64,000 bases of DNA from CAWHYG01 sp963833505 (lineage in GTDB: Bacteria; Eisenbacteria; RBG-16-71-46; CAIMUX01), in the NCBI GenBank assembly GCA_963833505.1, contig CAWHYG010000006.1, positions 558,001-622,000 on the forward strand, read 5' to 3'. Shown in pieces: positions 1 through 8,808 of the stretch. The notes below the pieces were generated by a model. It made no database searches. It saw only the letters and a list, made by a program, of their open reading frames with translations, and was not told the origin of the DNA. Positions within the stretch are counted from its first letter, which is position 1. Each line of letters begins with the position of its first letter. The translations under genes were made by a program, and so were the position numbers.

Positions 1-631
1 GCAGGCGGCGGCCCGAAGGTCTCCGGATCAGGCTCGCGAGGAGCCCGCGCGAACCGCTCGTTTCCCGCGACGAGCCGGGCCCGAGGTCATACGCCGGGGG
101 ACCCGCGGTATCAGCCGGATCGGGCATCAGAGGACTCTCCGGCCGCCCGAGATCGGCGACGGGCCGGATCCCTTGCGGGGAAATGCCGACCAGGAGCGTC
201 CGGCCCATCACCTCGACCACGGCGAGGGAAAGCCGCGGGCCCACCGCCCGCTGGCTCAGGAGCCGGATCTGGTCGGCGCGAGCGCCGCCCGTGAAAGCGC
301 CCCCCCACCGGCGCGCGAACCGCTGGAGAACAAGGATGAGCCCGATCACGACGACCAGGGAGATCAGCAGCTTGAGCCCCATGAGCCCTCCGCCGGGAAG
401 GAGGGACGGAGCGGCCTCCGCGTGTCCGCCGGCGGAGCCCCAGCCCGCCGCCGTCGGCGACGCCGGGGGTGCCGGAGACGCCGGAGACGTCCCGGACGCC
501 GGAAACGCGGGAGACGCCGGGTCCGCGATCGGGGCGGAAACGGCCGCCACGAGCAGGAGCAGGCCGGCGATCGCCGGAAGGATGATGCGGCGGGCTCCCC
601 CCGGCGTGATGACGCCCCGCGCGTCTCTCAT
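1..631 (-). CDS. fliO: Flagellar biosynthesis protein FliO (partial, runs off left edge)
   Basis: Small membrane protein that assists assembly of the FliPQR core of the flagellar type III export gate. Only the first 210 codons are visible; the frame is open to the window edge. The N-terminus has a hydrophobic signal-like segment (about residues 15-33), then an Ala/Pro/Ser-rich linker, then one strong membrane helix (about 88-103, LLISLVVVIGLILVL) followed by an Arg-rich stop-transfer (QRFARRW). After it comes the FliO cytoplasmic core with IRLLSQRAVGPR and LAVVEVMGRTLLVGIS, matching the family pattern of a small beta domain. The ATG overlaps the fliN stop as ATGA, which fixes the start and implies coupled translation. 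Position after fliN is the usual fliMNOPQR order. The C-terminal tail is outside the window. Confidence 0.88.
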   Translation of the reverse strand, partial: MRDARGVITPGGARRIILPAIAGLLLLVAAVSAPIADPASPAFPASGTSPASPAPPASPTAAGWGSAGGHAEAAPSLLPGGGLMGLKLLISLVVVIGLILVLQRFARRWGGAFTGGARADQIRLLSQRAVGPRLSLAVVEVMGRTLLVGISPQGIRPVADLGRPESPLMPDPADTAGPPAYDLGPGSSRETSGSRGLLASLIRRPSGRRL

Positions 632-1299
632 GCCAGGCTCTTCACGCGGTCGCGAGGCGACAAGAGGTTGGTGACGCGGACCCCGAAGTGCTCGTCGACC
701 ACCACGACCTCGCCCTGGGCGACCATCCGGCCGTTGATGAAGACGTCGACCGGCTCGCCGGCCAGCTTGTCCAGCTCGACGACCGTGCCGGGACCGCACT
801 CGAGGATCTCCTTGACCAGCATCTTGGTCCGTCCCAGCTCGACCGAGATCGGAAGCTCCACGTCGAGGAGGACCTCGATGCCCCCCTTGCCCTGCGGCCC
901 GGCATCCTCGAGCTGCCCGAACTGGATGGGATGCGCCTTCGCTTCCGAGCGCGGCGAGGCGGGATCGGCGGGGCCGCTCCCCGCCGGCGGGGCGCCGGGA
1001 CCATCCGCTTCCGGAACGCCGATCGGCACGTCCTCCATCGGGTCGTCCGCCGGCTCCGTGGCGTCCGCCCGGGCATCCACTCCATCCCCAGACGGGAAGG
1101 CTCCCGACTCCAGGCCGACCGAAGTCTCCGCCGCCGCCGCGCCCGAGGCCCGATCCGCGGATCCCGCGGCGCCGACCACGGCGTCGTATTCGTCCCCCAG
1201 GATCTTCTTCAGCTCCTGGTCGCTGGCGTCGCCCGGAGTTCCGCCGGCCGGCGCCTCTCCGGAATCCGCCTTCTCCTCAGGGATCTCTTCAGGACTCAT
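628..1299 (-). CDS. fliN: Flagellar motor switch protein FliN
   Basis: C-ring switch protein that binds FliM and helps dock the export ATPase complex. The 223-residue product has a long acidic/Ala-Pro-rich N-terminal half and the FliN/SpoA (SpoIIIC) core at about residues 145-223: LLDVELPISVELGRTKMLVKEI, then PGTVVELDKLAGEPVDVF and INGRMVAQGEVVVVDEHFGVR. The core is textbook FliN; the roughly 140-residue leader is longer than in enteric FliN (137 residues in total) but such extensions are common outside Proteobacteria. The start at 1299 was chosen because AAGGAGG lies just upstream and the gene then overlaps the end of fliM by 11 bases; the in-frame ATG at 1389 would add 30 residues of fliM antisense-like composition. 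Confidence 0.95.
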   Translation of the reverse strand: MSPEEIPEEKADSGEAPAGGTPGDASDQELKKILGDEYDAVVGAAGSADRASGAAAAETSVGLESGAFPSGDGVDARADATEPADDPMEDVPIGVPEADGPGAPPAGSGPADPASPRSEAKAHPIQFGQLEDAGPQGKGGIEVLLDVELPISVELGRTKMLVKEILECGPGTVVELDKLAGEPVDVFINGRMVAQGEVVVVDEHFGVRVTNLLSPRDRVKSLA

Positions 1300-2296
1300 C
1301 CTCGAGGCCTCCTTCGCCCATCGCGGTCTCCAGACGCACCGCGCGATTCCGTCCGGTGAGGCCGGGCCGTCCCCGGGCCTTGCGTTCATTGCCGACGAAC
1401 ACGTCGATCGGATCGTTCATCCGCCGGTCGAGTCGAAGGACGTCTCCCGGCTGCAGGCGGAGAAAATCCGCCACGGTGAGGCTCGCCGAGCCGAGCTGCG
1501 CCGCGACCGTGAGGGCGCTGTCCGCCAGGCGCGCTCCGATCCATCTCGGCCCTTCTTCCACCACGCGCCGGTTGCCGCCCAGAAGCGCCTGCCGGCTCGA
1601 GATCTTCGGGATGATCGGCTCGATGGCGAGGTAGGGGTAACAGAGCGAGAGGATCCCGGCCACGGCTCCGATCCGGAGTTCGAAGCTGATCAGGATCACG
1701 GTCTCGGTGTTGGGCAGAAGCTGCAGCATCTGCGGGTTCTTCATCAGATCCTGCAGCTTCGGCCGGAAGGTCCCGATCCGCTCCCAGGAGGAGCTGAGGA
1801 CGGCGAGGCCCTGCTGCACCAGCTTGGTCACGACGGCGGTTTCGATCGTGGTCAGATCCCGGTTCAGGCCGCTCTCCGACCCGAGACCGCCGAACAGCCG
1901 CTCGATCATCATGAGGATGAGGGCCGGGCTCATCTCGAGCACGCCGCTTCCCTCCAGCGGCTCCATGCTGAAGACGAAGAGAGCGGTGGAGCTCGGCAGC
2001 GAGAGGATGTATTCGCCGTAGGTCAACTGGTCGGAAGAAACGATGTCGATGTCCACGATGTTGCGGAGATAGCCCGACAGGGTGTTGCCGAACTGGCGGG
2101 CGAAGGCCTCGTGGATGGTCTGGAAGAAACGGAGCTGTTCCTTCGAGACCCGGTTGGGCCGCCGGAAGTCATAGGGCAGGATCGAACCGAGAGCGATGAG
2201 ATCCTCGGAGGCCGCCTGCGTGGCGGCGGCAGCCGGTTCCGGCTCCACCACTCCGAGCAGGGCGTCGATCTCTTCTTGCGAAAGGATGTTGGCCAC
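1289..2296 (-). CDS. fliM: Flagellar motor switch protein FliM
   Basis: C-ring protein that receives CheY-P and sets rotor direction. At 335 residues it is of normal length. The extreme N-terminus carries the CheY-P docking motif (LSQEEIDALLG, residues 5-15). The middle domain (about 50-230) shows the FliM hallmarks FFQTIHEAFARQFGNTLSGYLR and LIMMIERLFGG-type helices, including the GGxG motif region (GGLGSE) used to bind FliG. The C-terminal SpoA domain (about 250-330) has LTVAAQLGSASLTVADFLRLQPGDVL. It sits between fliL and fliN in the common fliLMN order. Presence of the CheY-P motif implies a chemotaxis system elsewhere in the genome. Confidence 0.96.
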   Translation of the reverse strand: MANILSQEEIDALLGVVEPEPAAAATQAASEDLIALGSILPYDFRRPNRVSKEQLRFFQTIHEAFARQFGNTLSGYLRNIVDIDIVSSDQLTYGEYILSLPSSTALFVFSMEPLEGSGVLEMSPALILMMIERLFGGLGSESGLNRDLTTIETAVVTKLVQQGLAVLSSSWERIGTFRPKLQDLMKNPQMLQLLPNTETVILISFELRIGAVAGILSLCYPYLAIEPIIPKISSRQALLGGNRRVVEEGPRWIGARLADSALTVAAQLGSASLTVADFLRLQPGDVLRLDRRMNDPIDVFVGNERKARGRPGLTGRNRAVRLETAMGEGGLEDES

Positions 2297-2360
2297 GGCG
2301 TCGACTCCGATGCTCTGGGCCCGGGTTCCCGCCGGTCCTTCCGGCGGATCCTCTCCGGTG

Positions 2361-2912
2361 CTACTGGACGACGTACTCCGTGAAGAAGAGGTTGCTGACC
2401 TTGCCCGCGCCGACGATCTCGTTCAGCTCGGAGACGATCGACTGGCGCATCTCCTCCTTGGCGACGGGATCGGTCAGCTCTTCCAGCGTGCGGGCCGACA
2501 GGTCACGAATGAGCAGATCGCGGACCTGCGCGTCCCGCAGTCCCAGGTCCTTCAGGACCTTGGGGTCGTGCGTTTCAATGGCCGCGGACACCTTCAGGTA
2601 GCGCCGCCCGCCGGTGCCGGCCGGGTTGATCACGAGGTCGGCGACGGTGATGATCTCTCCCGGCTTGGTCTCCTTGGTCGCGGGAGCGGGAGCGGCGGCG
2701 ACCGGCGTCTTCCCCATCCGATAGATCCTGGGCGCGATCACGTCGGTGACGAGGAAGATGGCTCCGACGGCCAGCGCCGCCAGGATTCCGCCCAAGATCG
2801 AGTATCGGACCACGACGGGCGGAATCAGCGGACCGCGGGGCGCGGATGGCGCGGCTCCCTCCTCCGGCGGGACCTCGGGTTCGGCTTCGACTGCGGCGTT
2901 CTCGTCGACCAT
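2361..2912 (-). CDS. fliL: Flagellar basal body-associated protein FliL
   Basis: Inner-membrane protein with a periplasmic stomatin-like domain that surrounds the stator and stabilises motor torque. The 183-residue sequence has an acidic/Pro-rich cytoplasmic tail (1-35), one transmembrane helix (about 38-58, ILGGILAALAVGAIFLV) and the FliL periplasmic domain with DLVINPAGTGGRRYLKVSAAIE, an RDLLIRDLSARTLEEL helix and the family C-terminus VSNLFFTEYVVQ. It lies between flgE and fliM; a strong RNA hairpin separates it from flgE. Stator genes motAB are not in this window. Confidence 0.93.
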   Translation of the reverse strand: MVDENAAVEAEPEVPPEEGAAPSAPRGPLIPPVVVRYSILGGILAALAVGAIFLVTDVIAPRIYRMGKTPVAAAPAPATKETKPGEIITVADLVINPAGTGGRRYLKVSAAIETHDPKVLKDLGLRDAQVRDLLIRDLSARTLEELTDPVAKEEMRQSIVSELNEIVGAGKVSNLFFTEYVVQ

Positions 2913-2975
2913 GCTCTCCTCCGCTTTCTCTCCGGCGCCTGGCGGATCCGGCCGCCGGTCGCCCCTGTCGCTGCG

Positions 2976-3003
2976 CCCGCCGCCGGTGGCTTCCGGCGGC
3001 GGG
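2976..3003 (-). other. Strong intra-operon hairpin between flgE and fliL
   Basis: A perfect 11-bp inverted repeat (CCCGCCGCCGG / CCGGCGGCGGG) with a 6-base loop lies 9 bases after the flgE stop on the coding strand. There is no U-tract after it, so it is not a classical intrinsic terminator. It is more likely an mRNA-stabilising or attenuating structure that lets the hook protein message be more abundant than fliLMNO. Role is inferred. Confidence 0.55.
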
Positions 3004-3012
3004 CGGCTCCGG

Positions 3013-4713
3013 TTACTGCTTCAGGTTGATCAGATCGTTCAAGATGGCATCGCTCGTCGTGATGACCTTGGCGCTGGCCTGGAAGCCGCGCTGCGCCAGG
3101 ATCATGTTGGTGAATTCGCGCGACAGATCGACGTTGGACTGTTCCAGTTCACCGCTGTAGACGGTGGACTGGACGGCGCCGCCGGCCATTCCGACCAGCG
3201 GCTTTCCCGAGTTGACGGAGCTCTGGTAGAGGTTGTCGCCGTTCTGCACCAGCCCGGTCGGGTTGACGAACTGCGCCAGGGCGACCTTGCCGATCGGGTG
3301 CGTCACGCCGTTGGAGAAGACGCTGGTCACCGTCCCGGTCTGGTCGATGCTGAAACTGACCGCGGTGCCCTTGCTGAACCCGTCGCCGGTCGTTTCCAGC
3401 GTGGCCGGGCCCGATGACAGGGTCATCCCGGTGAAGGTTCCGGCCGTTCCCGCCGCCAGCGAGATGTTGAGCGGGGTCTTGGCGCCGGTCGTCGGGCTGA
3501 TCGAGAGGTTTGTGGGAATGGTGTCCCCGGCTGCGTCATAGAAGAAGCCGTTGATCGAGCCGTCCGAGTTGAAGGTCACCTTCCCGCTGCCGCCGCTCAG
3601 GATCGGAGTCGATCCGTCGTCGACGGTGGCCTTCCAGGTGAACTGGTTGACGCCGAGCGACCGGGTCAGGTCGAGGTGCACGACGTGGCTGAATCCGAGG
3701 GAGTCGTAGACCGTGGTGTCCTCGCCGAAGACGCTGGCGTTCCGGGCCGCCTGGGTCTGTGTCATCGCGGCGAGGCCGTTGAAGTCGTCGCGTGGGCGCT
3801 GGGTCGCGTCCTGCCCCTGGATGACGAGACCGGTGACTTCGCCGGTCTTGCCCAGGCTGTCCGGAGTCTGAAGCTGGATGCGGCCGCTGGAGTCGATCTG
3901 GGCCGTGATCCCGGAGATCCCCTGCACGCCGTTGAGGACGGTCTGGATCTTGTTGAGCAGATCATTCACCGTCGTCCCCGCTCCCACCGCCAGGCTGCCC
4001 GAGACCGGGGTGCCGCCCACGCTCGCGCTGAAGCTGATCGTGTCACCGGGGCTCAGGAGGTCGACGACCCCGGCCGGATCCGCCTTCAGGTTGTCGAGGG
4101 TGTCGGTCGCCTTGGCCGGAAGCCCGGTCGCGCCGTAGAAGATGGCTGACTGGGCGTGGGTGCCTTCCGGCTGGGAGTCGGCGTCCAGGTTGCCCCGGTA
4201 CGTGATCTCGGTCGTCGCCTTGGCCGGCTCGACCTCGTCCAGCGGGAGCTTGAGCGTGCCGGGAAGGCTGGAGTACGTGCCGCTGGCGCTGTCGTAGGTG
4301 TAGCCCTGGAGGGTGAATCCGTTCGCGGGGTTGACGAGCTGACCCGATCCATCGAGCTGGAAGGACCCGTTGCGCGTGTAGTACTGGGACGCGCCGTCGG
4401 ACATGACGAAGAACGAGTTCCCCTGGATGGCCAGGTCGGTGTCGACTCCGGTCTGCTCCAGGCTTCCCTGGGTGAACATGGGATCGATGGTCCCGAGGCT
4501 CGCGCCCGTGCCCACCTGCATCGGGTTGGATCCCCCGAGGTTCCCTTCCGGCGCGCCGGCCCCCTTGAGGAGCTGGCTCATGGTTTCTTCAAAGGTCACC
4601 CGGGACGCCTTGTAGCCGATGGTGTTGGCGTTGGCCACGTTGTTCCCGATGACGTCCATCTGGGTCACGTTGATGGAGAGTCCTGAGACTCCCGAAAAGA
4701 GCGAACGCATCAT
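3013..4713 (-). CDS. flgE: Flagellar hook protein FlgE
   Basis: Subunit of the extracellular hook, exported by the flagellar type III system. The 566-residue protein begins with the axial-protein motif (MMRSLFSGVSGLSINVTQMD, then NNVANANTIGYKASRVTFEE), has the D1 beta domain typical of FlgE/F/G (VDTDLAIQGNSFFVM, YTRNGSFQLDGSGQLVN) and ends with the conserved helix ELEQSNVDLSREFTNMILAQRGFQASAKVITTSDAILNDLINLKQ-like segment. The middle region (about 165-450) is an expanded Gly/Thr/Ser-rich surface domain, which makes it longer than the 400-residue enteric protein. Neighbours flgD and fliK supply the cap and length control. Confidence 0.96.
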   Translation of the reverse strand: MMRSLFSGVSGLSINVTQMDVIGNNVANANTIGYKASRVTFEETMSQLLKGAGAPEGNLGGSNPMQVGTGASLGTIDPMFTQGSLEQTGVDTDLAIQGNSFFVMSDGASQYYTRNGSFQLDGSGQLVNPANGFTLQGYTYDSASGTYSSLPGTLKLPLDEVEPAKATTEITYRGNLDADSQPEGTHAQSAIFYGATGLPAKATDTLDNLKADPAGVVDLLSPGDTISFSASVGGTPVSGSLAVGAGTTVNDLLNKIQTVLNGVQGISGITAQIDSSGRIQLQTPDSLGKTGEVTGLVIQGQDATQRPRDDFNGLAAMTQTQAARNASVFGEDTTVYDSLGFSHVVHLDLTRSLGVNQFTWKATVDDGSTPILSGGSGKVTFNSDGSINGFFYDAAGDTIPTNLSISPTTGAKTPLNISLAAGTAGTFTGMTLSSGPATLETTGDGFSKGTAVSFSIDQTGTVTSVFSNGVTHPIGKVALAQFVNPTGLVQNGDNLYQSSVNSGKPLVGMAGGAVQSTVYSGELEQSNVDLSREFTNMILAQRGFQASAKVITTSDAILNDLINLKQ

Positions 4714-4817
4714 GGCAGCCGATTCCTCCTGCGCCGCCGCCGGACCGCTTCAATCGTTCCGCGGTCCCCGGCCTCCTCCGTGGAGGCCCAGCCGTCCCTG
4801 ACCGGCAATCACCGGGA

Positions 4818-5219
4818 TCAAAGGACGACGGCGCTGTCAATGTTCGTGAAGACGCTCTCCTTCGCCTGGTCGCCCGCCATCGCGGTCACCACCGTGCGCG
4901 AAGGAACATGGACCACGTAGGCCAGCGACGGCGAAAGCACGAGCGAGTCCCGCCCTCCTTTCGACGCCGCCAGATCCACCGCGCGCCCGAGGCGCGTGAG
5001 GTCGCCCGGCGAGAGCTGGATGCCCCGCGCGCGGATGCGCTCGGCGGCGTGGCCTGAAAACCGGACCGGCGCGGACGTCCCTATCGCTTCGTCGAGGGTC
5101 CGGGCGAAGGCGCCCGTTTCCTGACCGGTCAGGGAAGAAGTCCGGCCGCCCGGCGTCGTACCCGTTCCGGCCAGGCCGGGGGAGACTCGAAGCGGCGCCG
5201 ATCCGTTCACGCTGCTCAT
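4818..5219 (-). CDS. Flagellar operon protein of the TIGR02530 family
   Basis: Small conserved protein found next to flgD and flgE in many fla/che operons; its biochemical role is not established. The 133-residue sequence has a low-complexity leader (1-40), then the family core: VRFSGHAAERIRARGIQLS, a short helix (LGRAVDLAASKGGRDSLVL) and the C-terminal strand pattern AYVVHVPSRTVVTAM followed by ESVFTNIDSAVVL. The NIDSAVV ending is diagnostic of this family. It keeps the canonical flgD-TIGR02530-flgE order. No signal peptide or membrane helix is visible. Confidence 0.88.
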   Translation of the reverse strand: MSSVNGSAPLRVSPGLAGTGTTPGGRTSSLTGQETGAFARTLDEAIGTSAPVRFSGHAAERIRARGIQLSPGDLTRLGRAVDLAASKGGRDSLVLSPSLAYVVHVPSRTVVTAMAGDQAKESVFTNIDSAVVL

Positions 5220-5281
5220 CCTTGATCACCTCCTTCCTGTTGTTCGCGGTTCCCGTTGCCTCAAGAGCCGGCCTCCCGTCC

Positions 5282-5317
5282 CGCGGGCGGGATCTCCCGG
5301 AGGAGATCGCGCCCGCG
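5282..5317 (-). other. Long imperfect hairpin just after flgD
   Basis: An inverted repeat of 15 paired bases with a single G-G mismatch and a 4-base loop lies 16 bases after the flgD stop. There is no T-run, so it is more likely an mRNA processing or stabilising element than a terminator. It resembles in placement the hairpin after flgE, so both flank the hook genes. Confidence 0.5.
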
Positions 5318-5333
5318 TTCCAGTTCCACCGGC

Positions 5334-6002
5334 CTACTGCGCCGTCACCTCGGTGACGTTCGCCAACGGCACCTCCTGATCTCCCACGAGGAGATAGGCG
5401 GCGCCGTTCTGATAGCTGACTCCCGTGACGGTTCCGGCCACGTCGGTCGAGGCCGTGACGGGCAAGCCGTTCGCGTCCGTGGCCGTGACCTGGTAGGTGT
5501 AGGTGCCCGCCGGTTGCGCGGTCCCGGCGTTGTCGCGCCCATCCCAGGCCACGTTGTTGGAGCCCTGCGCCCCCGCCGCGGAGGCGATGGTGCGAACCAC
5601 CTGCCCGGACGAATTGGAGATGGCGATCGTGACCGACTGGGCCTGCTGCGCCAGGCTGTACTGGAGGGACGCCGATCCACCCGCGGCGAGCGAAACGCTG
5701 TTGCCGGAGGCCTGGATCTTGCGCCCGATCAGGCCGGCCGCGGCCGAGTTGCTCATGGTCTGCGTCAGGCCCATCGACTGGCTGAAGGCCTCGTTCAGGT
5801 TCTGCATCTGCTCGAGCGAGCTGAACTGCGCGAGCTGCGACAGAAAGGTCGTGTCGTCCATCGGATTCAGCGGATCCTGGTTCTGCATCTGCGTGATGAG
5901 AAGCTTGAGGAAGTCGTCCTTGCTGACGTCGGTGGTCCCGGTGGACGCCGTCGTGCTCTGCGCGGCCGCCTGACTGGCGCTGGTCGTTCCGGTGATTTCC
6001 AT
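5334..6002 (-). CDS. flgD: Flagellar hook assembly (cap) protein FlgD
   Basis: Hook-capping scaffold that guides FlgE polymerisation. The 222-residue protein has the N-terminal FlgD motif (VSKDDFLKLLITQMQNQDPL, then LSQLAQFSSLEQMQNLN) and a C-terminal Ig/FnIII-like FlgD domain (about 100-222) with VTIAISNSSGQVVRTI, NNVAWDGRDNAG and PAGTYTYQVTA. The start at 6002 was chosen because AAAGGAG lies 8 bases upstream; longer in-frame extensions reach into fliK antisense-like sequence. The WDGRD...AGTYTY pattern of its Ig domain recurs at the C-termini of the secreted proteins encoded at 26.0, 33.6, 44.2 and 46.2 kb. Confidence 0.95.
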   Translation of the reverse strand: MEITGTTSASQAAAQSTTASTGTTDVSKDDFLKLLITQMQNQDPLNPMDDTTFLSQLAQFSSLEQMQNLNEAFSQSMGLTQTMSNSAAAGLIGRKIQASGNSVSLAAGGSASLQYSLAQQAQSVTIAISNSSGQVVRTIASAAGAQGSNNVAWDGRDNAGTAQPAGTYTYQVTATDANGLPVTASTDVAGTVTGVSYQNGAAYLLVGDQEVPLANVTEVTAQ

Positions 6003-6033
6003 GACTGATTCTCCTTTCGCTGACATGGGCCGA

Positions 6034-8712
6034 TCAGGCCCAGGCATCCACCTGGCCGGACCCGCGCCGTTCCACGCCACCCGATCCTCGCGGACGGGTC
6101 TGTCCCGTCCCGATGGAATCCACGTCTTTTGCGCCGTCCGCTCCGCTCCGGCCCGAACCCTGGCGGCCGTTTCCGCTCCCGGCTTCCGCCGGGGCGTTCC
6201 ATCCGCCCGCTCCGGATCGCGAACCGCCGGCATGCCCGCCGGTCGCGGACGCGAAGGCCGGAGTGGCGGCCCGTTCCGTCGCGACGGTCGCGTCCGGGCC
6301 GCGGACCGGACCGGTCGCGCCGCTCGAGGCTCGGGATCCCGCGGCAGCGCCGGTCGTCTCCGGCGCGCGGGTGGCGGCGGACGGTCCACCGGCAGTCTTG
6401 AACGCGGCCGAACTCAGGCCCTGCCGGGACGCGGAAGCCGAAACCGCCGAGCTTGCGTCGGAGGCCGTCCGGAGGGCCGCAGGGGTCGCGCCCGGGGCCG
6501 ATCCGATTCCGGCGGTCACCGCCTCGGTCATCGAGGCAGAGGTCGAGCCGGCGGCAACGGTTCCCCCCGGCGAAGCCGGGCCGGTGGCGCTTTCGATCTC
6601 GAGCGAGCGCAGGTTCAGCCCGGTGTCGCTCATCCCCTGTTTCAGGGCGCCGCTCATCTTCTCGATCAGCCCGCGGACGTCGGGACGATCGGAGATGATG
6701 CGGGCGGAAACCTGATCTCCGTCGACCTGGAGGCGAATCTGCAAAGACCCCAGCTCAGGCGGCCAGAGCTGGATCCGGGCCTCGTTCACGCCGTTCCTCA
6801 TCAGCACGCGCAACGCGTGAGGGAGAACGGATGGGAAGTCCCGGAGCGCCACGCCCGAGGCGGGATCGGCCGGCGGCGCGGGGGCCGGAGCGGCGCTCGG
6901 ACCGACAGCGGCCGCGACGGTCGCGGCCGGCGTCGACGGAGCGGCCGGAGCGCCCACCAGGGCGGCGACGATCCGGCGCGTCCCGGCGGGCTCAAAGGGT
7001 CCGTCTTCCGGCGACGGCGCCGTCCGGGAAGCCGCGGGCGAGGACGGCGTCGTTGCGGCCCGGGCGGGGCTTGGAGACGCCGAGATCACGAACACGGAAG
7101 CCGGACCTGCCGTCGCGTCCGCGATCGCGGCCGCCGAAATCGTGGTCGAACTCGTTGCCGAGGGCGCCGGCGCGGCGGTCGGGTTCGCATTCGCCTCCGG
7201 CGAAGCCGGGGACCGGTCCGAGATCACGCCTGCTGGGACGGCCGGGCTCGCAACCGAGGCTTCGCTCGCGGCCCGATCCGTCGCCGGCGCGTTCGTGCCC
7301 GTGGCGGTTGCGGCCGGATACGCCCGCTCCGCCCCGCCGGAACCGCCGGCGCTTCCCGCGTCCGCCGGGTCTGCGAACACGGAGGAGGCTGGATCCGATC
7401 CTGCGGCCGCCGCCAAGTCTGGAAGCGATGTAAGCTCGTCCGAATCCGCGAACGCCGTCTGGCCGGCGCGGACCTGCGGCGCGCCGGACGTCAACGCCGA
7501 GCGCTTGGGAGCACCGGATGCGGCGGCGGCCGGAACCGGCCCGGTCAGCACTCGGGCCGCTCCGGGCGCCGGCGCCCGGCTCTTCGGCGAGGATGCCGCC
7601 AAGCTCTTCGGCGAGGCGGGTGCCGTGGCCTTCGAAACCGATCCTTGCCGGACGTCGGATGGAGTTGCGGCCGGGACGCGTCGCTTCTGGACATTGGATG
7701 CGTCGGGCGCGGCAGACCGCTGATCCGGACCGGCGGGCGTCTCGTCCATTCGCGCCAGAGACTCCACCAGGGACAGCCGGGGCTTTGCGGCCGGTGTCTG
7801 CTTCGGCGTCTGCGCCGGCTTTGCCGCCGGAGTCTGCGCCGGCGTCTGAGCCGGGTTCGCGGCCGAAGTCTGCACCACCGTCTGCGCCGGCTTTGCCGCC
7901 GGAGTTTCCGCCGCAGCCGGCGCCGGCCGCGCTGTCGGAGTCTGGGCCGGGGCCGGCCTCAAGCTCGGCGCCGGCGTCACCACCAGCGACAGCTTTCCTT
8001 TCCGCGCAGCGGACGCGGCACCGTCCGGGTCTGCCGCCGGATGGACCATCCGGGAAGCCTGCGCCGTCCCGGTACCAACGCGCTGATCGGCGACCCCGGT
8101 CTCGTCTGCGGCGGCGGAGGACCGCGTCAGATCCGGCGCCGCCTCGGACTGGAGCATTCGGACCGCGCGAGCCGTCATCCGCGACGCGCGAGCGGAATCC
8201 GCGCCGCTCCCGGTTCCGGACCGGCCGGCAGCGCGACTGATTCCCGTGGGCTGGGGCTGGCCGGTCTCGGCGGTCGTCCCGGCGGTCTGCCCCGGCTCTC
8301 CGCCGGTCGCGGAAGGCACGACCCCGGCGGCGCCGCCGGCCCCGGGAGCGACACCCGCGGCATCGGTGGCTGGCGAGGCTGCTCCGTTCGGGCTCGTGAG
8401 CACGCCGGAGACCTCCGCGGGCGCGGTGCCGGTCCCGACCGGCGCGCTCCCGCGGTCATTCGGGTCGTCCGCATCCGCGGAGACGGGACCGGGCGCGTTC
8501 GGCGTCTCGCCCGGCGTCGCCGCTTGCCTGGCGGGTCCGGTCAAGGCGTCGAGCGTCGCGGCGAACCCGCCGGGGGCGTTGATCCCGTCGGTGACGGAAC
8601 CCCCGATCCGGCGGCCTCTCCCCGGTGAAGAAACCCGACCGGACTGCGGGGCGGCGTTCGCCGGGGCCGGCACTGCCGCGGTCTGTGCCGTCAGAATCAC
8701 TTCGGAGCTCAT
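6034..8712 (-). CDS. fliK: Flagellar hook-length control protein FliK
   Basis: Secreted molecular ruler that ends hook growth and switches export specificity. At 892 residues it is about twice the enteric length. Nearly all of the first 600 residues is low-complexity Ala/Pro/Ser/Thr sequence, including an APAQTP/AAKPAQT repeat run (coded around 7780-7975). The conserved FliK C-terminal (Flg_hook) domain lies at about residues 620-715 with VLPHALRVLMRNGVNEARIQLWPPELGSLQI-type sequence and the VSARIISDRPDVRGLIEKM helix. A Gly/Ser/Ala tail of about 170 residues follows, which is unusual in length. Disordered, length-variable N-termini are normal for this family. Placed directly before flgD. Confidence 0.9.
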   Translation of the reverse strand: MSSEVILTAQTAAVPAPANAAPQSGRVSSPGRGRRIGGSVTDGINAPGGFAATLDALTGPARQAATPGETPNAPGPVSADADDPNDRGSAPVGTGTAPAEVSGVLTSPNGAASPATDAAGVAPGAGGAAGVVPSATGGEPGQTAGTTAETGQPQPTGISRAAGRSGTGSGADSARASRMTARAVRMLQSEAAPDLTRSSAAADETGVADQRVGTGTAQASRMVHPAADPDGAASAARKGKLSLVVTPAPSLRPAPAQTPTARPAPAAAETPAAKPAQTVVQTSAANPAQTPAQTPAAKPAQTPKQTPAAKPRLSLVESLARMDETPAGPDQRSAAPDASNVQKRRVPAATPSDVRQGSVSKATAPASPKSLAASSPKSRAPAPGAARVLTGPVPAAAASGAPKRSALTSGAPQVRAGQTAFADSDELTSLPDLAAAAGSDPASSVFADPADAGSAGGSGGAERAYPAATATGTNAPATDRAASEASVASPAVPAGVISDRSPASPEANANPTAAPAPSATSSTTISAAAIADATAGPASVFVISASPSPARAATTPSSPAASRTAPSPEDGPFEPAGTRRIVAALVGAPAAPSTPAATVAAAVGPSAAPAPAPPADPASGVALRDFPSVLPHALRVLMRNGVNEARIQLWPPELGSLQIRLQVDGDQVSARIISDRPDVRGLIEKMSGALKQGMSDTGLNLRSLEIESATGPASPGGTVAAGSTSASMTEAVTAGIGSAPGATPAALRTASDASSAVSASASRQGLSSAAFKTAGGPSAATRAPETTGAAAGSRASSGATGPVRGPDATVATERAATPAFASATGGHAGGSRSGAGGWNAPAEAGSGNGRQGSGRSGADGAKDVDSIGTGQTRPRGSGGVERRGSGQVDAWA

Positions 8713-8808
8713 GTTCGTTCCATCTCCGCTCTCTTGGCTGTCGTCCCGGTTCTTCGCCTGGATCCGTCGGGCTGTTCGATCCGCGCCCGTCGAATCCCGG
8801 TTGTTCCG

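Noticed and set aside
173..2383. A 736-codon plus-strand open frame
   Set aside because: It is the antisense shadow of fliO, fliN and fliM; it is Arg/Pro/Gly-rich, has no family pattern and such long antisense frames are expected in high-GC genes.
5992..8628. An 878-codon plus-strand open frame full of Arg and Gly
   Set aside because: Antisense of fliK, whose GC-rich low-complexity sequence leaves several frames open.
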